Source of the DNA: Candidatus Levyibacteriota bacterium
Lineage (GTDB): Bacteria > Patescibacteria > Microgenomatia > Levybacterales > UBA12049
Assembly (NCBI GenBank): GCA_016182425.1
Contig: JACPGP010000033.1
Coordinates: 1-39,798, forward strand
DNA length: 39,798 bases
Direction of reading: 5' to 3'
Part shown: piece after piece, positions 1-8,161 of the stretch
Layout of the letters: every line of letters starts with the position of its first letter
Numbering within the stretch: the stretch's first letter is position 1
The notes under the pieces: model-generated
The model's database searches: none
What the model saw: the letters and a program-made list of their open reading frames with translations, nothing else
Told to the model about the DNA's origin: nothing
Position numbers and translations under genes: made by a program

Positions 1-878
1 TTGTTGGTATGCTTGGAGGATTCACTCCCGTAATGATTAAATTCGGAGTAAGAGAGTTTCCTCCTTTACTTCTTACAACGCTTCGATTTTTGGTTGCGAG
101 TATTGTTTTTTATCCTTTTTTCTTCAGATATCAGAGGAACCTAGCGCGTCATGATATTTGGTTTCTTTTTACAAGGTCGCTTTTCTTTGCGGGGAATGTG
201 GGATTTTTTAGTGTTGCTATTCAGTACACAACAACAATTGTTTCTCAGTTACTTTATACACTTGTGCCAGTAATTGTATTGTTGATGAGTAGGTTTCTCT
301 TTAAAGAGACAATGACAATGCAAAAAATTGCAGGATTAATTATAGCATCATTTGGCGTTGGGTTAATTTTAAAAGAATCTATTGTTAAGACAGAAATTCT
401 GGCTTTTGGTACACCTTTAGGGAACTTATTAACTCTTATTGCAGTATTTTCATGGGCTTTTTATGTGCTTGTTTCAAAAGATCTTACCAAAAAATATAGT
501 CCGGTGGTAACTAGTTTTTCCAGTTTTGTTACCACAGTAGTTGTTCTTCTTTTTTTACTTCCTTTTGAGGGAAGTGTAAGATCTTTTCAGATATACGATG
601 TAACTACAACAGGAATATTAAGTATTTTTGGCCTAGGTATATTTTCTTCTGCATTAATGTTTTTTCTTATCCAGTTTGTTATTAAAAAAACAAGCCCGTT
701 TACTGCATCTTTGCATCAATATATAGGCCCATTTTCAAGTGGGGTTATCTCGGTGCCAATTTTAGGTGAAAAGCCAACGCCGATACTTTTTGTTTCTGGC
801 TTATGTATTATTTTTGGCGTTTTGCTTGCAACGGCATATGAGCATCTAAGAAAACAGTTCAAATCCGTGCTACAATAG
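1..878 (+). CDS. EamA/DMT-family transporter, 5'-partial
   Basis: Inner-membrane protein of the drug/metabolite transporter superfamily, probably an exporter of a small metabolite; the substrate cannot be read from sequence. About nine to ten hydrophobic segments are visible, in two halves that resemble each other: an LRFLVAS segment early in the first EamA repeat, and FSWAFYVLVSK opening the second. The frame is open to the left edge, and the first ATG at 9 falls inside what should be the first membrane helix, so the true start lies outside the window. It ends TAG at 878, six bases before the next start. Confidence 0.88.
   Translation, partial: VGMLGGFTPVMIKFGVREFPPLLLTTLRFLVASIVFYPFFFRYQRNLARHDIWFLFTRSLFFAGNVGFFSVAIQYTTTIVSQLLYTLVPVIVLLMSRFLFKETMTMQKIAGLIIASFGVGLILKESIVKTEILAFGTPLGNLLTLIAVFSWAFYVLVSKDLTKKYSPVVTSFSSFVTTVVVLLFLLPFEGSVRSFQIYDVTTTGILSIFGLGIFSSALMFFLIQFVIKKTSPFTASLHQYIGPFSSGVISVPILGEKPTPILFVSGLCIIFGVLLATAYEHLRKQFKSVLQ
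868..876 (+). promoter_or_regulatory. Extended -10 promoter, probably leaderless
   Basis: TGC followed by TACAAT overlaps the stop of the transporter gene, 7 nt before the ATG at 884. That spacing puts transcription start at or next to the start codon. No clear -35 box or Shine-Dalgarno is present. The same layout recurs at several other genes here. Confidence 0.5.
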
Positions 879-883
879 GCTTT

Positions 884-1327
884 ATGCGGGAGGTGGAGTT
901 TGCTGAGCAAACGTGGGACAAGAGAAAAATTCTTATGGCAGTAATTGCCCTTTTTTTTCTGTCAGGAGTAGCATATGCTGCCAAGACCTATGTTTTTGAT
1001 GCTAAGGAAACAAAATTCCCCAAAAAAGTATCAACAAAATCTTCAGAGTCAGTTGCGGGGATAACTACCGGAGAGGAGAACAACGAATCTTCATCTTCCT
1101 CATCGGATGAAAATAAAGATCCGTTTCCTTTTTCTCCTTCGGTAATTCGGCAGGATGCGCAGCAAAAATTTGAAGAAATAAAAAATCAAGTGACAAATTT
1201 AACAGTAGACGATGTGGCTTCCGCATCTCCGCAAATACAAAAAGTTATTAACGACCTAAAAGCGTTAGAGCAGTACCCAAAATCTCAGGCCAAACAAATG
1301 TGCGAGAATATTTGTAAAAGCCTATGA
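884..1327 (+). CDS. Hypothetical single-pass surface protein
   Basis: 147 residues of unknown function. A short N-terminal cytoplasmic stretch is followed by one hydrophobic helix (about residues 15-33, ILMAVIALFFLSGVAYAA). Then comes a Ser/Glu-rich linker (about 50-75) and a C-terminal helical region of about 60 residues with a Cys pair near the end (CENIC). The layout suggests a membrane-anchored extracytoplasmic protein or one released by signal peptidase. The stop overlaps the next ATG by 4 nt, so it is probably co-transcribed with the metal transporter. I do not recognise a named domain. Confidence 0.7.
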   Translation: MREVEFAEQTWDKRKILMAVIALFFLSGVAYAAKTYVFDAKETKFPKKVSTKSSESVAGITTGEENNESSSSSSDENKDPFPFSPSVIRQDAQQKFEEIKNQVTNLTVDDVASASPQIQKVINDLKALEQYPKSQAKQMCENICKSL

Positions 1328-2583
1328 AGTTTGTAAAAAAGATTATTAAAATTTTAGGCCCTGGGTTTATTACTGGAGCATCGGATGATGATCCGTCGGG
1401 CATTGCCACCTATTCCCAAACTGGCGCCCTGTTTGGATTTTCACAATTGTGGACGGCGCCATTTTCGTTTCCGTTGATGGTAGCGGCGCAGGAGATGTGC
1501 GGAAGAATCGGACTTGTGACAGGCAGAGGACTGGCTGGAGTTATACGGCAGTATTACACAAAAAAAGTTTTATATGGAGCAGTTTTACTCCTTTTTGTGG
1601 CAAATACCATTAACATTGGCGCAGATTTAGGCGCCATGGCAGCATCCCTGCAGCTTATTTTAGGTTTGCCATTTTGGATGCTACTTATTAGTATAGCAGT
1701 AATAACATTGTGTTTAGAAGTTTTTATTTCATACAAAACGTACGCACAATACTTAAAATACCTTACATTTGCTCTGTTTTCATACTTTTTTGTGGTACTT
1801 ACAATTCATATTAATTGGAAGGAGGTTTTCTCCTCAACGGTTTTTCCCACAGTCCAATTCACTAAAGATTATCTTTTGAATATTGTGGCAATTTTGGGAA
1901 CAACAATTTCTCCTTATCTTTTCTTTTGGCAAGCATCAGAAGAAGTGGAAGAGGAGGTTGCACATCATAAGTTGCGGCAAATGGGAGCTGGGCAGCCAAA
2001 AGTTACGCCAAAAGATATATCCAGGCTTCGAATGGACACGATTATAGGGATGTTTTTTTCAAATCTTGTCATGTGGTTTATTATTATTGCCACTGGCGCA
2101 ACATTGTTTACGCAGGGCATAAAAACCATACAAACAGCATCGGATGCGGCTTTAGCGTTGCGGCCTATAGCTTCGGATTTTGCCTTTTTGCTTTTTGCAT
2201 TAGGTATTATTGGTACAGGGTTTTTGGCAGTTCCAATTTTAGCAGGATCGGCATCTTACGCTGTTTCCGAAGCATTTGGATGGAAGGCAGGGTTATATAG
2301 AACACCAAAGACCGCACCGCAATTTTACTTAGTTATTGTTATTGCGACTGTAATTGGTATTACTATTAATTTTATTGGCATAAGCCCATTTTCAGCACTT
2401 TACTACACAGCTGTATTAAATGGCATTGTCGCGCCTCCACTCCTTTTTATTATTCTTATTATCGCCAATAACAAAGAAATTATGGGAAATAGGGTGAATA
2501 ATAGATTATTAAATATTATTGGTATAGTAACAATTATTATTATGGCAATTTCTGCAATTGGATTGCTTCTGACATTTCTTTAA
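1324..2583 (+). CDS. Nramp-related divalent metal transporter
   Basis: 419-residue polytopic membrane protein of the Nramp/SLC11 superfamily (COG1914 type), expected to import a divalent cation by cation coupling. The helix 1 metal-site motif, DPGN in classical Nramps, reads DPSG (residues 23-26). The helix 6 motif, classically MPH, reads SPY (196-198, in ISPYLFFWQ). The Met that gives selectivity for Mn/Fe over Ca/Mg is therefore absent at this site. An acidic loop (EEVEEE) follows helix 6. The family assignment is firm, but the ion is not; Mg2+ transport, as in Nramp-related Mg transporters, is a real alternative. It overlaps the upstream gene by 4 nt, and prfB starts 8 nt downstream. Confidence 0.85.
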   Translation: MKFVKKIIKILGPGFITGASDDDPSGIATYSQTGALFGFSQLWTAPFSFPLMVAAQEMCGRIGLVTGRGLAGVIRQYYTKKVLYGAVLLLFVANTINIGADLGAMAASLQLILGLPFWMLLISIAVITLCLEVFISYKTYAQYLKYLTFALFSYFFVVLTIHINWKEVFSSTVFPTVQFTKDYLLNIVAILGTTISPYLFFWQASEEVEEEVAHHKLRQMGAGQPKVTPKDISRLRMDTIIGMFFSNLVMWFIIIATGATLFTQGIKTIQTASDAALALRPIASDFAFLLFALGIIGTGFLAVPILAGSASYAVSEAFGWKAGLYRTPKTAPQFYLVIVIATVIGITINFIGISPFSALYYTAVLNGIVAPPLLFIILIIANNKEIMGNRVNNRLLNIIGIVTIIIMAISAIGLLLTFL

Positions 2584-2591
2584 TAACACAT

Positions 2592-3605
2592 ATGGAAGAA
2601 CTAAAAGAAAAAGTTAAAAAATTTTTAGAAAAAGTAGATATAGAGGAGAAAAAGCGCCAAATCCGTGAAATTGAAGAGATGAGTGCTAAAGCAACATTTT
2701 GGCAAGACCACCTTAGAGCAGGCAAGAAAATGAAAATGTTATCTGATTTACAAAAAGAAGTTGAGGAATTAGATTGGCTTGCGGAGCTTGTTAAACATGG
2801 CGAATATAAAGAAGCAGAAAAATTACTTCATAAACTAGAGACCATCCTGTATTTTTCCAATCCCCATGATAAGGGCGCAGCTATTCTTTCTATTCATTCT
2901 GGACAAGGAGGGGTTGAAGCAATGGACTTTGCGCAGATGCTCTATCGAATGTATACGCGATTTTGCGAAAAAAAGGGATGGTCGTACGAAATTATAGAAG
3001 AAACATTGGGCGAGGAAGCAGGAATAAAAGAAGTAACGCTTTCTATTGACGGCAAGTATGTGTATGGTTTTCTTAAATGGGAGCAGGGCGTGCATAGGCT
3101 TGTTCGTCAATCTCCTTTTAATGCCGATAAGTTACGTCAAACATCTTTTGCTTTAATTGAAGTATTGCCAGCAATAGAGGATGAGAAGGAAATAATAATT
3201 CTAGATGATGATTTAGAATGGGAGTTTTTTCGAAGTGGGGGCAAAGGTGGACAAAATGTTAATAAAGTATCAACTGCAGTGCGTCTTAGGCACAAACCAA
3301 CAGGCATTGTGGTTACTGCGCAGAAAGAGCGATATCAGGGGCAAAATAGAGAAAATGCCCTGCGGATTTTGCGAGCAAAATTGTGGATGTTTGAAGAAGA
3401 AGAACGAAAAAAAGAGGAGCAAAAATTAAAAGGCGGGTATAAAACGCCAGGATGGGGAAATCAGATTCGATCCTACGTTTTGCATCCTTACCATATGGTA
3501 AAGGACTTGCGGACCAATTTTGAAACATCAGATACAGACGCGGTGTTAAATGGCGAACTCGAAGGGTTTATAGAAGAAGAATTGCGCCAGTTGTCAAATG
3601 TATAA
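2592..3605 (+). CDS. prfB: Peptide chain release factor 2
   Basis: RF2 recognises UGA and UAA in the ribosomal A site and triggers peptidyl-tRNA hydrolysis. The anticodon-like SPF tripeptide is at residues 174-176 (VRQSPFNADK) and the catalytic GGQ at 219-221 (SGGKGGQNVN). At 337 residues it is slightly shorter than the usual ~365, mainly in helical domain 1. Many bacteria control prfB through a programmed +1 frameshift at an in-frame UGA near codon 26. Here the frame runs straight from ATG through VDIEEKK with no such site, so that autoregulation is absent. RF2 agrees with TGA stops elsewhere in the window and argues against code 25. Confidence 0.96.
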   Translation: MEELKEKVKKFLEKVDIEEKKRQIREIEEMSAKATFWQDHLRAGKKMKMLSDLQKEVEELDWLAELVKHGEYKEAEKLLHKLETILYFSNPHDKGAAILSIHSGQGGVEAMDFAQMLYRMYTRFCEKKGWSYEIIEETLGEEAGIKEVTLSIDGKYVYGFLKWEQGVHRLVRQSPFNADKLRQTSFALIEVLPAIEDEKEIIILDDDLEWEFFRSGGKGGQNVNKVSTAVRLRHKPTGIVVTAQKERYQGQNRENALRILRAKLWMFEEEERKKEEQKLKGGYKTPGWGNQIRSYVLHPYHMVKDLRTNFETSDTDAVLNGELEGFIEEELRQLSNV

Positions 3606-3645
3606 AAATGTGGTTTACTAGAGTAAGTGGAGGAGGTGAGGAAAC

Positions 3646-4104
3646 GTGGAGAATCAAAAAGAAAAAAAAGAAGAGATGCTCCATGGGTTTGACCAAAAGG
3701 AAATGTCTACTATATTTTCTACAAAATTTATTATCGCCCTAATTATGATAGCCATTTTCGGAGTGGGCAGTGGTTATCTGCTTGCCAAGAATGACACCAG
3801 CGTGTCGAGTGTTGGTATGCTGGATAATGATTCTTCGATTGAGGTTGGAACAGTTGTTGGGTCAAGCGACACAAAAACGTTTAGGGATTCTGCGGAGGGT
3901 GTTTTAGAAGAAGGCGGTATCGAAGGAGAAGGGCAATATCATTTAGTACGTCCAGGCGGGGATAGTCAAAACGTGTATCTTACCTCTTCCGTTATTGACC
4001 TCTCTATATTTATACAAAGAAAGGTAAAGGTTTGGGGAGAAACAAACGCCGCCAAGAGTGCCGGCTGGCTGATGGATGTTGGAAAAGTAGAAGTATTAGA
4101 GTAA
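3646..4104 (+). CDS. Membrane-anchored OB-fold-like protein
   Basis: 152 residues. The start is GTG, chosen because a strong Shine-Dalgarno (AGGAGGTGAG, 3631-3640) lies 5 nt upstream. A cytoplasmic N-terminus of about 28 residues is followed by one transmembrane helix (FIIALIMIAIFGVGSGYLLA), a linker, and a C-terminal beta-rich domain (about 90-152) with YHLVRPGGDSQNVYLTS and RKVKVWGE. This pattern fits small OB-fold/BOF-like extracytoplasmic domains, but the fold is inferred from pattern only. It lies just upstream of ftsE (13 nt gap) and could belong to the same envelope operon. Function unknown. Confidence 0.72.
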   Translation: MENQKEKKEEMLHGFDQKEMSTIFSTKFIIALIMIAIFGVGSGYLLAKNDTSVSSVGMLDNDSSIEVGTVVGSSDTKTFRDSAEGVLEEGGIEGEGQYHLVRPGGDSQNVYLTSSVIDLSIFIQRKVKVWGETNAAKSAGWLMDVGKVEVLE

Positions 4105-4117
4105 TTTAATTTGTCCT

Positions 4118-4801
4118 ATGATAAAGCTTGATAAGGTTTCCAAAACATTCATTCTTGGTTCCTCTGGTCTTGTCGATATTACCCTGGTCATAGATAAAGG
4201 CGAGTTTGTCTTTTTAGTTGGCCCGACAGGATCGGGTAAAACAACGATTTTTCGGCTCTTAATCCGCGATATGCTTCCATCAAAGGGAACGATTATTGTA
4301 GGAGATTTTGATATTGTGAAACTCCCTCATCACAAAGTGCCACATTTACGAAAAAAAATCGGTGTGGTGTTTCAGGATCTAAAGCTGTTAATGGATAGGA
4401 CTATATTTGAAAATGTGGTGTTGCCTTTGGAAGTTTCTGGTGTAAAACCAGAGGAAGCAAAAAAAAGAGTTGAAGCAGTATTAACCCAGGTGGGAATTTT
4501 GGAGCATTACAATAAGTTTCCCATACAGCTTTCGGGAGGGGAGCGTCAAAGAGCGGCAATTGCGCGAGCACTGGTATTTTCCCCAGACCTGCTTTTAGCA
4601 GATGAGCCGACTGGCAATTTAGACCCATCAACCGGTCGTGATATCGTGAATCTTCTTTTGGGAATCAACGAAAAAGGCACAACCGTGGTGATGGCTACCC
4701 ATAATATAGACATTGTTAATAATCTACAGAAGCGTGTTGTTGCGTTGGATAAAGGGAGAGTAATTCGAGATCAGAAGAAAGGGAAATATGCGACATCTTA
4801 A
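4118..4801 (+). CDS. ftsE: Cell-division ABC ATPase FtsE
   Basis: Cytoplasmic ATPase of the FtsEX complex, which converts ATP hydrolysis into activation of septal peptidoglycan hydrolases rather than transport. Walker A is GPTGSGKT (residues 35-42), the Q-loop is VVFQDLKL, the ABC signature is LSGGERQ (138-144) and Walker B is LLLADEP (158-164). Its length (227) is normal for FtsE. It overlaps ftsX by 14 nt, the usual coupled arrangement. The downstream coiled-coil M23 protein makes the FtsE assignment much stronger than for a generic ABC ATPase. Confidence 0.93.
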   Translation: MIKLDKVSKTFILGSSGLVDITLVIDKGEFVFLVGPTGSGKTTIFRLLIRDMLPSKGTIIVGDFDIVKLPHHKVPHLRKKIGVVFQDLKLLMDRTIFENVVLPLEVSGVKPEEAKKRVEAVLTQVGILEHYNKFPIQLSGGERQRAAIARALVFSPDLLLADEPTGNLDPSTGRDIVNLLLGINEKGTTVVMATHNIDIVNNLQKRVVALDKGRVIRDQKKGKYATS

Positions 4802-5654
4802 AACAACCTGGCGCCACATTAGGCGTTCTCCTTACCAAGCGTTTGCCGCTGTTTTTATTATGGCACAGACGTTTTTTGTCTTAACTTTTTTTGCGTTTTT
4901 TATCTTTACATCATCAAGAATTATCGCCTACTTTGAGTCTGTTCCTCAGGTAACCGCTTTCTTTAAAGATGAGGCAAAACAGGAAGATATAGACTCTTTG
5001 CGCCAAAAACTGGAAGATACCGATAAGATTGCAAAAATTGAATTTTCCTCAAAACTTGATGCGTTTGAAAAATATAAAGAACTATTTAAAGACGATCCAC
5101 TATCCTTAGAATTAGTCAACGCAGACATTTTACCTTCTTCTTTTGGAGTTTCTACAAATAAAATAGAGGATTTGTCTTATGTTGCCGATATGCTAAGTAA
5201 ATCAGCGGTTGTAGAACGAGTCGTATTTCAGCAAGATCTTGTTAAAAATCTTTCGATTTGGACAAATGCGCTGCGAAAAATAGGCATAGTTTTAAGTATT
5301 ATCTTGGCATTAGATGCGATGTTTCTTATGATTATTATTATTGGTATTAAAATTTCCCAGAAAAAAGAAGAGATAGAAATTGTGAGGCTTATTGGCGCGA
5401 CAAGTTGGTATGTAAGGTGGCCATTTATTTATGAAGGAATATTTTACGGCATTGTGGGCGCGTTTTTTGGCTGGCTTTTAGGCGTTGGGCTATTTTGGTA
5501 TGCCACGCCATTTTTAGAATCTTTCTTAAAGGGCATTCCGCTTTTTCCAATTCCGGCTGTTTTTTTTGCTCAACTTCTTGGAGTAGAATTTCTTATCGCT
5601 ATTTTTTTGGGAATTTTTTCCAGCTTTTTGGCGGTGTTGCGATACCTAAAATAA
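4788..5654 (+). CDS. ftsX: Cell-division membrane protein FtsX
   Basis: 288 residues with FtsX topology: a short cytoplasmic N-terminus, helix 1 (about 20-42), a large extracellular loop (about 45-165), then three helices in the C-terminal FtsX/MacB-like permease domain, including an EEIEIVRLIGATSWYVRWPF coupling segment. The extracellular loop is the part that binds the coiled coil of EnvC, PcsB or RipC in characterised systems. The start inside ftsE and the hydrolase about 50 nt downstream support an FtsEX-hydrolase module. Confidence 0.93.
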   Translation: MRHLKTTWRHIRRSPYQAFAAVFIMAQTFFVLTFFAFFIFTSSRIIAYFESVPQVTAFFKDEAKQEDIDSLRQKLEDTDKIAKIEFSSKLDAFEKYKELFKDDPLSLELVNADILPSSFGVSTNKIEDLSYVADMLSKSAVVERVVFQQDLVKNLSIWTNALRKIGIVLSIILALDAMFLMIIIIGIKISQKKEEIEIVRLIGATSWYVRWPFIYEGIFYGIVGAFFGWLLGVGLFWYATPFLESFLKGIPLFPIPAVFFAQLLGVEFLIAIFLGIFSSFLAVLRYLK

Positions 5655-5662
5655 GATTTATG

Positions 5663-5685
5663 ACCTGCCCGTCCGGCAGGCGGGT
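5663..5685. repeat. GC-rich palindromic repeat, short copy
   Basis: The only GC-rich stretch in the gap after ftsX. It can fold as CCTGCC / GGCAGG, and its left (ACCTGCCCG) and right (GGCAGGCGGGT) ends match those of the longer copy at 24388-24429. It may also act as a weak terminator or transcript-end stabiliser, but no good U-tract follows. Confidence 0.55.
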
Positions 5686-5701
5686 TTAAGATATATGATT
5701 T

Positions 5702-6937
5702 ATGGTTTTACCAAAAGAAATATTCACATCTTTTATCATCTTTTTTCTAGCCGTTAGCTTCTTTGGCGATATTGTATTTGCGCAAACACCCACATTAACT
5801 CCTACGCCAACTCCTGATACGAGCAAACAAGAGCAGGATCTGCAAAACAAAATAAATGAGTTGCAGGGAAAAATTAAAGAGTTACAAGGTCAGCAGCGCA
5901 CACTTTCTTCGCAAATTAGCGTGATGGATAATCAGATCCAACTAACTGAACTGCGTATAAATGCGACAAAACAGCAAATAATAGGTATTACTGGTGATAT
6001 TAAGACAGCAACTAAAAAAATTGAATCACTTGAAGAGGCGCTTGAGAAATTGACAAAGGTGCTGATAAATAGAATTGTTGAGACGTATGAGGTAGGGAGT
6101 ATTCAGCCATTTTATATACTGTTATCTACCACTAGCGCAACAGATTTTATTTCCAAGCTCAATTACCTGAAAATTGTTCAGGAGAACGACAAAAAACTTA
6201 TTTTTGCCACCCAACAAGCGAAAAATGATTACGTGACGCAAAAAAATATTTTTGAAGATAAAAAGAAAAAAGTTGAGTCGTTAAAGACACAGTTGGAGGG
6301 ATACACAGCGCAACTTGCTTCCGAGAAACAAGCCAAGCAGACACTTCTTGAGATCACCAAAAACGATGAGAAAAGATATCAGGATTTATTGGCGAGAGCG
6401 CGGGCCGAATTTGAGGCAATTAAAGGCATTATAGCTGGTCGCGGACAAGAGACAGAGATTGGCGCTGTCTCGGAGGGACAAACGATTGCATCAGTTATTG
6501 CAGGTTCTTCTTGTAATTCAGGCGGCGAACACTTACACTTTATTGTGAGTCGGAGCGGTACTACAGAAAATCCATTTAACTATCTAAAAGGTGCTGACTA
6601 TGAAAACTGTTCGGGTTCATCGTGTGGGAGCGGCGATGGTGATCCGTTTAATCCATCTGGAGGTTGGAATTGGCCTATTGATCCTAAAGTAAAATTGACC
6701 CAAGGGTATGGTAACACATGGGCAACGCTTTACAACCCGATTGTGAGACAGATATATAATTTCCACAATGGTATAGATATTATGGGATCTTCCTATAGTG
6801 TGAAAGCTGTGCAATCTGGTACACTGTACCAGGGAAGCTATACGGGGCTAAATGGTTGCAGATTGCGCTACGTTAGGGTTCGTCATAAGGATTCGGACTT
6901 AGATACCTTTTATCTTCATGTCAACTACAACTCTTAG
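5702..6937 (+). CDS. FtsEX-linked coiled-coil hydrolase with permuted M23 domain
   Basis: 411 residues. Signal peptide about 1-27 (ends VFAQ), Thr/Pro linker 28-40, two long coiled-coil stretches (about 42-125 and 165-245), then an M23/LytM-type domain. Such proteins cut peptidoglycan cross-links, and the coiled coil is the part FtsX binds in EnvC/PcsB-like partners. The order of M23 motifs is unusual. The segment that normally closes the domain, GQTIASVIAG...GEHLHFIV with the HxH motif (H277, H279), comes first. The normal opening half comes second: WPIDPKVKLTQGYG, the HNGID zinc motif (H355, D359), ending at TFYLHVNYN (H406). All expected zinc and catalytic His/Asp positions are present, so the domain looks circularly permuted rather than degenerate. 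A Cys/Gly/Ser-rich linker (about 300-320) joins the halves. Confidence 0.85.
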   Translation: MVLPKEIFTSFIIFFLAVSFFGDIVFAQTPTLTPTPTPDTSKQEQDLQNKINELQGKIKELQGQQRTLSSQISVMDNQIQLTELRINATKQQIIGITGDIKTATKKIESLEEALEKLTKVLINRIVETYEVGSIQPFYILLSTTSATDFISKLNYLKIVQENDKKLIFATQQAKNDYVTQKNIFEDKKKKVESLKTQLEGYTAQLASEKQAKQTLLEITKNDEKRYQDLLARARAEFEAIKGIIAGRGQETEIGAVSEGQTIASVIAGSSCNSGGEHLHFIVSRSGTTENPFNYLKGADYENCSGSSCGSGDGDPFNPSGGWNWPIDPKVKLTQGYGNTWATLYNPIVRQIYNFHNGIDIMGSSYSVKAVQSGTLYQGSYTGLNGCRLRYVRVRHKDSDLDTFYLHVNYNS

Positions 6938-7754
6938 AAAAATATTGTTTGTATTTATATCAGTTATTTTTTTTCTTTTCTATCCCCAATTGGTTTTTGC
7001 CGCAGATGTGGTCATTAATGAATTTTTAGCAAATCCCGCAAGTGGCGAAAAAGAGTGGGTAGAATTATATAATTTAAGTTCAGGCGATGTGAATCTTACT
7101 GGTTGGAAGCTTGTTGATGCTAAAAATAACACAAAATCTCTTGATAGTTTAGGAATTATTAGCGCAGGTGGATTTGTTGTTTACGAGACAGGCGAAGGAT
7201 GGCTAAATAATAATGATCCCGAAATAATCAATTTAAAAGATAATACTGGCACTGTTGATAGTTATTCTTATTCAACTAAACAAAATGAGAATATTACAAC
7301 TGGACGAGATCCAAATGGAACAGGAGATTTTACTATTTTAGCATCTGCAACAAAAGGATCTTCCAATAGTCCTGCATTGCCGACTACGACACCGACACAA
7401 GTTCCAACAGCAACTCCAACAAAAACTCCAACCCCAACACCAACCAGCAAGCCCACGGTAACGCCGAAACCAGTTGCAACGGCAACATCCTCTCCAGCAT
7501 CTTCTCAAACAAAAAGCGTTTCTCCAACTACAACAAAACCAATGGTTCAAGAAAACACCAAACCAGAAGATGAAGTTCCAACATCAATTTTGGGAGAAAT
7601 GGTAACAGCGTCTCCCTCGGCATCGCCGACATTAGTAGAAGCAAAAAAAGCATCGCTTTTTAGCTTCTCAAATCTTGCAATTGGTACTGGTTTTGTGTTT
7701 CTGGTTGCCTCTGGTATACTAGCGTTTCGAGAATGGAAAAAAAGATCTTTATAA
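6918..7754 (+). CDS. Lamin-tail-domain surface protein
   Basis: 278 residues. A signal sequence (about 1-28, ending VFAAD) is followed by a lamin-tail domain (about 30-130; VVINEFLANPASGEKEWVEL, LTGWKLVD and GGFVVYE are typical strands). Next come a long Thr/Pro/Ser-rich stalk (about 150-225) and a C-terminal transmembrane helix with a basic tail (REWKKRSL). Bacterial LTD proteins are generally exported and thought to bind surface polymers or DNA; the role here is unknown. The start overlaps the end of the hydrolase gene by 20 nt. The simple ACN-CCA codon repeats of the stalk are low-complexity DNA prone to slippage. Confidence 0.85.
   Translation: MSTTTLRKILFVFISVIFFLFYPQLVFAADVVINEFLANPASGEKEWVELYNLSSGDVNLTGWKLVDAKNNTKSLDSLGIISAGGFVVYETGEGWLNNNDPEIINLKDNTGTVDSYSYSTKQNENITTGRDPNGTGDFTILASATKGSSNSPALPTTTPTQVPTATPTKTPTPTPTSKPTVTPKPVATATSSPASSQTKSVSPTTTKPMVQENTKPEDEVPTSILGEMVTASPSASPTLVEAKKASLFSFSNLAIGTGFVFLVASGILAFREWKKRSL
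7712..7720 (+). promoter_or_regulatory. Extended -10 promoter for tsaE
   Basis: TGG followed by TATACT, 12 nt before the tsaE ATG, lies inside the 3' end of the lamin-tail gene. It fits the recurring extended -10 layout and would give a very short leader. Confidence 0.42.
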
Positions 7755-8161
7755 CCCAAAGTGCTAATGAAACTCAAGAGATTGCCAAGTTGTTTGGTAA
7801 GACGTTTAAGGGTAGTATTATTGCTTTATATGGAGATTTAGGAGCAGGCAAGACAACGTTTGCGCAAGGATTAGCAAAAGGCTTGGGGATAAAAAAGAGA
7901 ATTATATCACCAACGTTTGTTATTGTAAGGCAATATAAAGCAGGTTTTAAGAATTTTTACCATATAGATTTGTATAGGATTGAAAGCCAAAAAGATATTG
8001 AAGGATTAGGAATTAAAGAGATATTAAAAGACCCCCAAAATATAATAGTTATTGAGTGGGTGGAGAAGATAAAAGATTTACTACCAAAGGAAAGAATTGA
8101 TATCTATTTTGAGTACCTAGATGAGAACAAGCGCAAAATTACCTATGAGTTTGGATATTGA
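7733..8161 (+). CDS. tsaE: tRNA t6A biosynthesis ATPase TsaE
   Basis: 142-residue P-loop protein that drives the turnover cycle of the TsaB-TsaD-TsaE complex forming N6-threonylcarbamoyladenosine at position 37 of ANN-decoding tRNAs. Walker A is GDLGAGKT (residues 34-41), followed by SPTFVIVRQY, the conserved threonine-containing strand of TsaE, and FYHIDLYRIE. Length is normal. It overlaps the lamin-tail gene by 22 nt and the TsaC-TsaB fusion by 17 nt, so t6A genes are translationally coupled here. Confidence 0.94.
   Translation: MEKKIFITQSANETQEIAKLFGKTFKGSIIALYGDLGAGKTTFAQGLAKGLGIKKRIISPTFVIVRQYKAGFKNFYHIDLYRIESQKDIEGLGIKEILKDPQNIIVIEWVEKIKDLLPKERIDIYFEYLDENKRKITYEFGY

Noticed and set aside
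2592..2670. Programmed frameshift in prfB
   Set aside because: The frame is continuous from the ATG, with no in-frame UGA or slippery CUU-UGA context.
7268..7550. Minus-strand Gly/Val- or Cys/Trp-rich proteins opposite the lamin-tail stalk
   Set aside because: They are translations of the complementary strand of the Thr/Pro codon repeats.
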